NCBI GenBank assembly: GCA_024641225.1 | Contig: JAHEDN010000004.1 | Location: forward strand, 1-23,446 | Reading direction: 5' to 3' | Source of the DNA: Burkholderiales bacterium | GTDB taxonomy: Bacteria > Pseudomonadota > Gammaproteobacteria > Burkholderiales > Burkholderiaceae_F | DNA: 23,446 nt | Part shown: positions 15,946 to 22,606 of the stretch, piece after piece | Position numbering within the stretch: position 1 is the stretch's first letter | Layout: every line of letters begins with the position of its first letter | Made by a program: the position numbers and the translations under genes | Notes under the pieces: generated by a model | What the model was told of the DNA's origin: nothing | Databases searched by the model: none | The model's input: only the letters and a program-made list of their open reading frames with translations

Positions 15946-16021
15946 AAACCCGGTCATCAGCGTTAACCTTAAGTAATTAATGGATATTAACGAGAGTGAG
16001 TAGCTACTGACATAAGCAAAT

Positions 16022-16043
16022 CTGAGTCGGGTCGCGGACTCAG
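16022..16043. terminator. Hairpin at the end of ftsX
   Basis: CTGAGTC (16022-16028) and GACTCAG (16037-16043) form a 7-bp stem with an 8-base loop that overlaps the ftsX stop codon. On the minus strand it is followed by ATTTGCTTAT, a weak T-rich tail. It may terminate ftsEX transcription before rpoH. Confidence 0.4.
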
Positions 16044-16939
16044 CGCAGCGAACGCAGCGCCCACCGGGTACCCAGCGCTGCGGTAACACCGCCCAGGATC
16101 GCCGCGCCAACCGTGGCGGCCACCAGCCACCGGAGCGGCAGCGGCTCCAACGCCAGTTCCACGCCGTAGAGCTTCGCCAGGTCGGCAGCCTGAGGCGCCG
16201 CAGCCTCAAGACCGGCCCAGCTGAGACCCGCTGCCAGCGCGATTCCGCAGCCCAGCGTCAGCGCGCCGGCGTAGGCGAAGGGCCGGACGATGAACCGGGT
16301 ATCGGCGCCCACCAGGCGCAGCACCCACATCTCGTCAGCGGAACTGGCCAATTGCAGCTGGACCGAGGCAAGTACGATGAGCGCCAGTAGCGCGACTGCC
16401 AGGATGCCGACCACGGCGCCGGCGGCGCCGGCGGCGCTCAATAGTGTCGTCACCTTGCGGTGCCAGCCAGTGTCCGCCACCACGGTTTCCACGCGTGGCA
16501 GGCCGCGCATGTCGGAGACCGCCTGCTCGAACTGGTCCGGGGGCGTCTGCGCCGACATGGTCACCACCAGTGCGTCGGGCAGCGGGTTGTCTTTCAGCTC
16601 GCCGAGCGCGCTGTTGCCGGTGCGCCGGGCAAGCGTCTTCAGCGCGGAGTCGCGGGTAATCCACTCGACCTGTATTACCCCGGGGTGGCCCGCCAGTCGC
16701 GACTGCAGCTGGCGGATCTCTGCCGCCGGCACGGCCGGGGCCAGGAACAGGTTGATCTCTGGCCCGAGCGGCAATTGATCCGCAAGCGGCGCCGCCGAGC
16801 GGGCGATCGACGCTCCGGTCAGCGGTATGGTGAATGCGGCCGCGGCCAGCAGCACCGCCAGCACGAAGCTGCCGGGCCGGCGCCGAAGCAGCCGCACCAT
16901 CTCGCGCACCGCGTGAGCGCGCACCGCAAGTGGGTTCAT
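16040..16939 (-). CDS. ftsX: Cell division protein FtsX (permease-like)
   Basis: A 299-residue FtsX. An N-terminal cytoplasmic arm (MNPLAVRAHAVREMVRLLRRRPGSF) precedes the first helix at about residues 24-43; a periplasmic domain of about 120 residues contains EINLFLAP and VIQVEWITRDSAL; three further helices lie at about 165-190, 218-240 and 268-290, with the conserved cytoplasmic segment ADEMWVLRLVGADTRFIVRPF. FtsX with FtsE regulates septal peptidoglycan hydrolysis at the divisome. The start ATG at 16939 overlaps the end of ftsE by four bases, so the two are translationally coupled. The upstream frame extension to 17003 is a shadow of ftsE. Confidence 0.93.
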   Translation of the reverse strand: MNPLAVRAHAVREMVRLLRRRPGSFVLAVLLAAAAFTIPLTGASIARSAAPLADQLPLGPEINLFLAPAVPAAEIRQLQSRLAGHPGVIQVEWITRDSALKTLARRTGNSALGELKDNPLPDALVVTMSAQTPPDQFEQAVSDMRGLPRVETVVADTGWHRKVTTLLSAAGAAGAVVGILAVALLALIVLASVQLQLASSADEMWVLRLVGADTRFIVRPFAYAGALTLGCGIALAAGLSWAGLEAAAPQAADLAKLYGVELALEPLPLRWLVAATVGAAILGGVTAALGTRWALRSLR

Positions 16940-17616
16940 TCTTCGAGCCGACCTTCGACCAGGCGCAGTCGACGCGACACGGGCGGCAGCGACACGCGCT
17001 CACCGTGCGAGGCCATCACCACGGTTACGCCGGCCTGCGCGAACTCATCGAGCCGCTTCAGAATGTCGGCCGCGGTCGCGGCATCGAGAAATGCGGTCGG
17101 CTCATCGACCAGCAGCAGCGGCGGGCGGTTGACGATCGCACGCGCCAGCGCCGCCCGCTGCCGCGCGGCGGCGGAGATCTGCATCGGGGTCGCCAAGCCA
17201 TCGCCCAGTCCGACCCGTTGCAGGGCAGCGCTCGCACGTTCTGCGGCTGCCCGTCGCGAAAGCCCGGCGGCGAGTGCCGGGAGCATCACGTTTTCCAGCA
17301 CGCTGCGGTCAGCCAGCAGGCGCTGATCCTGCGGCATGACCCCGATTGCACGCCGCAGCGCGATCAGGGCGGCACCGCGCAGGCGCGTCGTTTCTTCGCC
17401 GGCGATCACCACGCGTCCGCCATCGGGCGCGAGCAGTCCCGCGATCAGCCACAACACCGTCGACTTGCCGGCGCCGTTGGCGCCGGTCAGGACGACGAAC
17501 TGCCCCTTTGCAACGGTGAAGCTCAGGTCGCAAAGCGCAGGCGGCGTCCCGCCGAACTGTTTGCGCACCCGATCGAACTCGATCAGGGGCGAGGGGAGGG
17601 CGGCAGGGTCGGTCAT
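16936..17616 (-). CDS. ftsE: Cell division ATP-binding protein FtsE with degenerate ABC signature
   Basis: A 226-residue ABC ATPase coupled to ftsX. Walker A is GANGAGKST (45-53), the Q-loop is MPQDQRLL (Q96), Walker B is LLLVDE (167-172) and the H-loop histidine is H204 in MASHG. The segment IVNRPPLLLVDEPTAFLD is close to the FtsE-typical VVNRPPLLLADEPTGNLD. The signature motif, normally LSGGE/Q, is ISAAA (147-151), so both glycines are lost while the following RQR is kept. In the family the signature contacts ATP across the dimer, so hydrolysis may be altered. The start is the ATG at 17616 (MTDPAALP); longer frames run into the divergent promoter region. Identity as FtsE rests on ftsX coupling and these motifs. 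Confidence 0.9.
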   Translation of the reverse strand: MTDPAALPSPLIEFDRVRKQFGGTPPALCDLSFTVAKGQFVVLTGANGAGKSTVLWLIAGLLAPDGGRVVIAGEETTRLRGAALIALRRAIGVMPQDQRLLADRSVLENVMLPALAAGLSRRAAAERASAALQRVGLGDGLATPMQISAAARQRAALARAIVNRPPLLLVDEPTAFLDAATAADILKRLDEFAQAGVTVVMASHGERVSLPPVSRRLRLVEGRLEE

Positions 17617-17758
17617 CGAACGTCGAAGGGGATTTCGGCACGCGCATCGGCGCGCGCGCCGCCGCGATTCTAGGTTCCGTCTCTGCCAGGCGCCCGCGGT
17701 AAAGTGCAGGCCCAACCGATGTCGGCGCCTTGTCATCCGGCTGCCATCCGGCCCGCCT
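17617..17758. promoter_or_regulatory. Divergent ftsE / ppk1 promoter region
   Basis: 142 bases between divergent start codons. On the minus strand TAGAAT (17672-17667) matches a -10 box at five of six positions, 50 bases before the ftsE ATG. On the plus strand TAAAGT (17700-17705) is a weaker -10 candidate for ppk1. No clear -35 hexamers. I see no phosphate-responsive (Pho box) repeats of the CTGTCAT type. Confidence 0.35.
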
Positions 17759-19894
17759 ATGGTCAAGAAGAAACCTCAAAAACCGCACCGCGAGGATCCC
17801 CCCATCGTCGAGCGCACGAGCGCGCCGGCGGTTTCGCCGCCGGAACGCTTCCTTAGTCGTGAGTTGTCGCAGCTCGCCTTCACCGATCGCGTCCTCGCGC
17901 AGGCGGCGCGCGACGACGTGCCGCTGGCCGAGCGGCTGCGCTACGTGTGCATCGTCTCGTCGATCATCGACGAGTTCTTCGAAGTGCGCATGTCCGACCT
18001 GATCGACGAAATGATCGAGTCCGGCGGCTGGGGACCACTGGCGCCGCAATGGGAGTCCTTCGTTCGCGTTTCCGAGCGCGCGCACGCGCTGGTCGAGCGC
18101 CAGTACCAGATCTTCAACGACGTGATCTCGCCGGCGCTAGAGAGGCGCCGGATCGTCATCCTCAGCCACGCGCAGAGAAGCGGGCCACAGCGCAAGTGGG
18201 TGCGCGAGTACTTCGAACGGGAAGTGAGGCCGCTGCTGTCGCCGATCGGGCTCGATCCGTCGCATCCGTTCCCGTTGCTGATGAACAAGGCGCTGAACTT
18301 CGTCGTCCAGATCGAGGGCAAGGACGCCTTCGGGCGGCCGTCGTCGATCGTGGTGCTGAAGGTGCCGCGCGTGCTGCCGAGGGTGATTCCGCTGCCGGCC
18401 AAGCTGGCGCCGCGCACGCAGGCGTTCGTGATGCTGTCGTCGGTGATCCGCGCGCATCTGGCCGACGTCTTCCCCGGTCGCACCGTGCCCGGGTTCTCCC
18501 AGTTCCGCGTCACTCGCGATTCCAACCTGTGGGTCGACGAGCGCGAAGTGCATAACCTGCGCCAGGCGCTGCGCATGGAACTGACGCAGCGCCACTACGG
18601 TGCCGCGGTCCGTCTCGAGGTTCTGCGCACCTGCCCGCCCCATCTGGAATCGCTGCTGCGCGAGCAGTTCGCCCTGCCGAACGAGGCCGTCTATCGCGTT
18701 GACGGACCGGTCAACCTCGTGCGTCTGAACGAGCTTGTCGACCACCTGACGCAGCCGGAGTTGCGCTGGCCGTTATTCACGCCGGCCTGGCCGGCGAAGC
18801 TGAAGCTCGGCGTCGACATGTTCGAGCGACTGCGCGCGGGCGATCTGCTGCTGCACCATCCCTTCGAGAGCTTCGAGCCGGTGATCGAGTTCCTGCGCCA
18901 GGCCGCACTCGACCCGAAAGTGGTTGCGCTGCGCATGACGCTCTATCGGACTGGTACGACGTCGATACTGGTCGACCTGCTGATCGAGGCGGCCCGGCGC
19001 GGCAAGGAAGTCACGGTGGTCGTCGAACTGAAGGCGCGCTTCGATGAGGAAGCGAACATCGGACTGGCCGAGCGGCTCGAGAAGGAGGGCGCCCAGGTCG
19101 TCTACGGCGTGGTCGGCCTGAAGACGCACGCCAAGCTGCTGCTCGTGCTGCGCCGTGAAGACGACGGCAAGCGCCAGAAGCTCGTGCACTACGCGCACCT
19201 GGGCACCGGCAACTACCACCCGGCAACGACCAAGCTTTACACGGACTTCGGCATGCTGACGGCAGAGCCGGAAATCTGCCGCGACGTCGCCCGCGTCTTC
19301 ATGCACCTGACGAGCCTGGCCAAGGTGGAGAAACTCACGCACCTTTGGCTGGCGCCATTTTCCCTGCACAAGCAGGTGCTGGAGGCGATCGCGCGGGAAG
19401 CTTCCTGGGTCAAGAAGGGCAAGCCCGGTCGCATCATCGCCAAGATGAACGCGTTGATCGACGAGGCGACGATCAACGCGCTTTACGACGCGTCGGCTGC
19501 CGGCGTGCACGTCGACCTGGTGGTGCGCGGCGCCTGCGCGCTGAGGCCGGGCGTCAAGGGGCTATCCGAGAACATCACGGTGCGATCGGTCGTCGGGCGA
19601 CTCCTCGAGCATCACCGCATCTTTTACTTCCGCAACGGTGGCGCCGATGACGTCTACCTGTCGAGCGCCGACTGGATGGGGCGCAACCTGTTCCGCCGCA
19701 TCGAAGTGGCGTGGCCGGTTCGCGACGCGAAACTCCGGCAGCGTGTGTTCGACGAGGGTCTGAAGCCCTATCTAGACGACACGGCCGAGGCGTGGGTGCT
19801 CGGCTCGGATGGCGTCTATCAGCCGCCCAAGGTCGGCGCGACCGGCCGCAGCGCCCAGCGACTGCTGCTCGGAACGCTGGCTGAATCCGCATAG
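17759..19894 (+). CDS. ppk1: Polyphosphate kinase 1
   Basis: A 711-residue PPK1. The N-terminal block FLSRELSQLAFTDRVLAQA and VCIVSSIIDEFFEVRM match the family's opening; the catalytic core contains KTHAKLLLVLRRE with the phospho-accepting histidine at residue 457 (equivalent to E. coli H435) and LLEHHRIFYFRNGG with H618 (equivalent to H592). RMTLYRTG and HLGTGNYHP are also present. It makes long-chain polyphosphate from ATP, reversibly, usually at the membrane. The ATG at 17759 (MVKKKPQK) gives a basic N-terminal tail slightly longer than the E. coli enzyme; upstream frame extensions overlap ftsE. It is followed after ten bases by a SixA-like phosphatase gene, with the degradative partner ppx nearby on the other strand. 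Confidence 0.97.
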   Translation: MVKKKPQKPHREDPPIVERTSAPAVSPPERFLSRELSQLAFTDRVLAQAARDDVPLAERLRYVCIVSSIIDEFFEVRMSDLIDEMIESGGWGPLAPQWESFVRVSERAHALVERQYQIFNDVISPALERRRIVILSHAQRSGPQRKWVREYFEREVRPLLSPIGLDPSHPFPLLMNKALNFVVQIEGKDAFGRPSSIVVLKVPRVLPRVIPLPAKLAPRTQAFVMLSSVIRAHLADVFPGRTVPGFSQFRVTRDSNLWVDEREVHNLRQALRMELTQRHYGAAVRLEVLRTCPPHLESLLREQFALPNEAVYRVDGPVNLVRLNELVDHLTQPELRWPLFTPAWPAKLKLGVDMFERLRAGDLLLHHPFESFEPVIEFLRQAALDPKVVALRMTLYRTGTTSILVDLLIEAARRGKEVTVVVELKARFDEEANIGLAERLEKEGAQVVYGVVGLKTHAKLLLVLRREDDGKRQKLVHYAHLGTGNYHPATTKLYTDFGMLTAEPEICRDVARVFMHLTSLAKVEKLTHLWLAPFSLHKQVLEAIAREASWVKKGKPGRIIAKMNALIDEATINALYDASAAGVHVDLVVRGACALRPGVKGLSENITVRSVVGRLLEHHRIFYFRNGGADDVYLSSADWMGRNLFRRIEVAWPVRDAKLRQRVFDEGLKPYLDDTAEAWVLGSDGVYQPPKVGATGRSAQRLLLGTLAESA

Positions 19895-19904
19895 GGGCTA
19901 GCTC

Positions 19905-20369
19905 ATGGAACTGTTGCTCTGGCGTCACTGCGAGGCCGAGCCCGGCGAGCCGGATCTCGGGCGGGTCCTCACCGGCAGGGGCGAGAAACAGGCACGGCGC
20001 GTTGCCACCTGGCTGCACGCGCATCTGCCTGATTCGACCCGGATCCTCGTCAGCCCTGCCCGCCGCGCACAGCAAACCGCGGCCGCGCTTGCCGAACTGT
20101 CGCCGCGCAAACTGAAGATCGTCGATGCACTGGCGCCTGGGGCCAGTGCGGAAGACGTGCTGCGGGCAGTGCGCTGGCCCGCCGCCAAGGCGGCGATACT
20201 CGTGGTCGGCCATCAGCCCACGCTCGGTTGGGTTGCCAGTCGCCTGCTGACCGGCGCGGAAGCCGACTGGCCGGTCAAGAAGGGCGGGCTCTGGTGGCTC
20301 AGTTCACGCAGCCGTGACGGTATCGAGCAGGCCGTCGTGCGGGCGGTGATCAATCCCGACCTGGTCTGA
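19905..20369 (+). CDS. SixA-like phosphohistidine phosphatase (histidine phosphatase superfamily)
   Basis: A 154-residue member of the histidine phosphatase (phosphoglycerate mutase-like) superfamily of SixA size. The catalytic box is RHCEAEP (R7, H8), with cysteine where glycine or alanine is usual; SPARRAQQTA (R53) and GHQPTLGWV (H103) supply the rest of the active site. SixA removes phosphate from histidine residues, in E. coli from ArcB or the nitrogen phosphotransferase system; the substrate here is unknown. It starts ten bases after ppk1 with AGGGG just upstream, so the two are very likely co-transcribed, hinting at a link to polyphosphate or phosphate metabolism. Confidence 0.85.
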   Translation: MELLLWRHCEAEPGEPDLGRVLTGRGEKQARRVATWLHAHLPDSTRILVSPARRAQQTAAALAELSPRKLKIVDALAPGASAEDVLRAVRWPAAKAAILVVGHQPTLGWVASRLLTGAEADWPVKKGGLWWLSSRSRDGIEQAVVRAVINPDLV

Positions 20370-20395
20370 ACCACGCAGCGGGCCGATCCGCCGTG

Positions 20396-21862
20396 TCACA
20401 GCGGCCTGACGGTAAGGCGCAGCCCGATCCTGTCCCACTGCTCAGACTCCTCGTCGAGCAGGAACTGCGTCAGCGGGTGACGCGCCAGCCAGCCGCCCTC
20501 CATCCGAAATTCGAAGCTGGCGCGCGCCGCTCGCAGCGTCCACTTTGGAAGTTCGATCGGCCGGCGCGCGTGGCACAGGATCACAGCCAGTCGCAGCGCC
20601 AGGATCTTGGCCACCCGCGCCCGCTCAGAAAGCGCCTCGGCAACCTTCTTCAGGTTGCCGCGCTGCGCGAGGATCAGCGTGGCAATACGGCGCTGGTCAG
20701 TGGTCGAGAAGCCGGCCATGTCGGCGTTGCCGACCAGATACGCGCCGTGCTTGTGATGGTCGTTGTGCGAGATGGCGAAGCCGACTTCGTGCAGCGCGGC
20801 CGCCCAGGCCAGCCGTTTGACCTCCTCCTCGCCTGCCTGCGGGTCCAGCGCGTCGTGAATTTCGCGCGCGACTCTGGCGACCTGCTGCGCCTGCGCGCGG
20901 TCGACATCGAACCGCTTCTGCAGCCGTGCCACGGTTGCATCGCGCAGATCGCGGCGCTCTCGGCGGCCGAGCAGGTCGTAAAGCAGTCCCAGCCGTAGCC
21001 CGCCGCGCGCCGGCACCAGTTCGGTGACGCCGAGCGTCTCGAACACCGCGCTGAGGACGGCGATGCCGCCGGCCAGCACCTGCGCGCGCTCAGGCTTGAT
21101 GCCCGGCAGCTTCAGCTTGCGTATTTCGCCGTACTCGATCAGCAGCTGGCGCAGGTGAAGCAGCGCCTCGGATGTGATCACGCTGCCGTCACCCCACTTG
21201 ACCTGCCGCAGCAGCTCGGCGACAGCCCCGACCGTTCCGCTGGCGCCGAAGGCCTGCTGCCAATGGGAGCGGCTGAAGACGCTCACTGCTTCCTCGATCT
21301 CGGCCGCAGCGGCGACCTGGGCCTTGCGAAAGCTGGCGCGATCGAGCGCTCCATCGCGGAAGAAGCGCAGCGTGGTGTTGACGCAGCCGACCTTGAACGA
21401 CTCCGCGGCGCGCGCCTCGAAACCCTGGCCCACGATGATCTCGGTCGATGCGCCGCCTATATCGACCACCAGCCGCGGTTCTTTGGAGGGAGGCGCCGAG
21501 TGCATGCAGCCCTCGAAGGTCAGCCGGGCCTCCTCGCGTCCGGAAATGATGTCGATCGGATAGCCGAGGGCGTCCTGCGCCTCGAGCAGGAATTCATCGC
21601 TGTTCGGGGCGTCGCGCAGCGTCTGCGTGCCAACGGCGCGAACCTGCTCCGGGCCGAGGCCGCGCAGCCGCTCGTTCATCCGCCCCAGGCACTCGCAGGC
21701 TGCGTCGATCGCCTTGCGCGAAATGCGCCGGTCAGCGCCGGTCCCGGCGGCCAGCCGCACCGTTTCCTTCCAATAGCCCTGCAGGTCGATGTGCCGGCCG
21801 TGTGCGCGGCCCATCTGCAGGCGAAAGCTGTTCGAGCCGAGATCAACCGCGGCTAGCTGCAT
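20396..21862 (-). CDS. ppx: Exopolyphosphatase / guanosine pentaphosphate phosphatase (Ppx/GppA)
   Basis: A 488-residue Ppx/GppA protein of the actin-like ATPase fold. Key blocks are AAVDLGSNSFRL (residues 4-15), SGREEARL with the probable catalytic glutamate E110, and VVDIGGASTEII (133-143). The C-terminal half has an HD-like helical domain with LHEVGFAISHNDHHKHGAYLVGNADMAGFS. It releases phosphate from polyphosphate ends, and in this family may also convert pppGpp to ppGpp. It converges on the ppk1-sixA pair across a 26-base gap, making a synthesis/degradation cluster. The ATG at 21862 is the only sensible start, though no Shine-Dalgarno is obvious. Confidence 0.94.
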   Translation of the reverse strand: MQLAAVDLGSNSFRLQMGRAHGRHIDLQGYWKETVRLAAGTGADRRISRKAIDAACECLGRMNERLRGLGPEQVRAVGTQTLRDAPNSDEFLLEAQDALGYPIDIISGREEARLTFEGCMHSAPPSKEPRLVVDIGGASTEIIVGQGFEARAAESFKVGCVNTTLRFFRDGALDRASFRKAQVAAAAEIEEAVSVFSRSHWQQAFGASGTVGAVAELLRQVKWGDGSVITSEALLHLRQLLIEYGEIRKLKLPGIKPERAQVLAGGIAVLSAVFETLGVTELVPARGGLRLGLLYDLLGRRERRDLRDATVARLQKRFDVDRAQAQQVARVAREIHDALDPQAGEEEVKRLAWAAALHEVGFAISHNDHHKHGAYLVGNADMAGFSTTDQRRIATLILAQRGNLKKVAEALSERARVAKILALRLAVILCHARRPIELPKWTLRAARASFEFRMEGGWLARHPLTQFLLDEESEQWDRIGLRLTVRPL

Positions 21863-21883
21863 AGCGCGCGCCGAGCGATGTAG

Positions 21884-22027
21884 TCATGAAGGCGATTCCC
21901 GGTAGCGCCTTCGCCAGACGATTGAAGGGTGGATAGTCGGCACCACATCGACCACCCTCAGCGCACGTTGCGCCGAGGCGGCGCCGATGGACATGGCAGG
22001 CAGGGCAGTGGCGGCGAACTGGCGCAT
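21884..22027 (-). CDS. Possible small exported peptide or gene remnant
   Basis: A 47-residue open frame starting MRQFAATALPAMSIGAASAQ and ending WRRRYRESPS. The N-terminus looks like a short signal sequence with an A-x-A-type cleavage site (ASAQ), and AGGAAC stands about nine bases before the ATG. I do not recognise it. It lies in the divergent gap between ppx and the YgbA-family gene, upstream of ppx on the same strand, and could be a leader peptide, a truncated gene or chance. The frame is open to an upstream ATG at 22066. Confidence 0.22.
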   Translation of the reverse strand: MRQFAATALPAMSIGAASAQRALRVVDVVPTIHPSIVWRRRYRESPS

Positions 22028-22144
22028 GGCGGTTCCTGCCGGGTCCTCGTCGCGATATCCGGCCATCGTAGCGGAGGCGAAGCGGCAACAACGGCGGCAG
22101 CACTTGATCTAGCACAGAGCGCGGAGCGCGGTCGATCCGGCACC

Positions 22145-22579
22145 ATGCCGGCCATGGGAAAACATGCTGAAGACCGCCGCGCGCGGCTGGCCGCGCCTCG
22201 CCTGGCGCGTGAACTGAAGACCATCGATGTGATGCTGCGCATATCCTGCCGCGACCGGCATGGCACCGCGGTCGGCCTGTGCGAAGAGTGCGCGGCGTTG
22301 CTCGACTACGCAAAAAGGCGTCTGGCCGGCTGCCCATACGGCGCCGAAAAGCCCACTTGCGCCAATTGCCAGATCCATTGCTACGGCCCGCGCGAACGCG
22401 AGCAGGCGCGCGAGATGATGCGTTATGCCGGGCCGCGGATGATGCTGCGCCACCCGTACCTGGCCATGATGCATGTAGTCGACGGCCGCCGGCCGGCACC
22501 GCCGAAGCCGCGCGGGGCGTCGCGCCCTGCGGAGCCGAGTCCCGCTGTCTCTGCGCTGCTTTCCTCGCCCAAGCGGTGA
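22145..22579 (+). CDS. Nitrous oxide-stimulated promoter family protein (YgbA-like)
   Basis: A 144-residue cysteine-rich protein matching the YgbA_NO family: KTIDVMLRISCRDRHG, GLCEECAALLDYAKRRLAGCPYG, KPTCANCQIHCYGPRERE and MMRYAGPRMMLRHP are all recognisable. Seven cysteines (C35, C46, C49, C63, C72, C75, C79) could hold a metal or Fe-S centre. In E. coli ygbA belongs to the NsrR nitric-oxide regulon; biochemical function is unknown to me. The start is ATG 22145, or ATG 22154 three codons on; neither has a strong ribosome site. The C-terminal 30 residues are Pro/Ala/Ser-rich and unconserved-looking. It is flanked by divergent ppx and convergent ftsY. No NsrR- or FNR-type palindrome is clear upstream. 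Confidence 0.85.
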   Translation: MPAMGKHAEDRRARLAAPRLARELKTIDVMLRISCRDRHGTAVGLCEECAALLDYAKRRLAGCPYGAEKPTCANCQIHCYGPREREQAREMMRYAGPRMMLRHPYLAMMHVVDGRRPAPPKPRGASRPAEPSPAVSALLSSPKR

Positions 22580-22606
22580 CCGTCCGGCCGCGCGCGAATT
22601 TCGCGG

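Noticed and set aside
22104..22117. TTGAT half-site suggesting an FNR/DNR box before the YgbA gene
   Set aside because: The second half (ATCAA at the proper spacing) is absent; TTGATCTAGCACAG is not a convincing dimer site.
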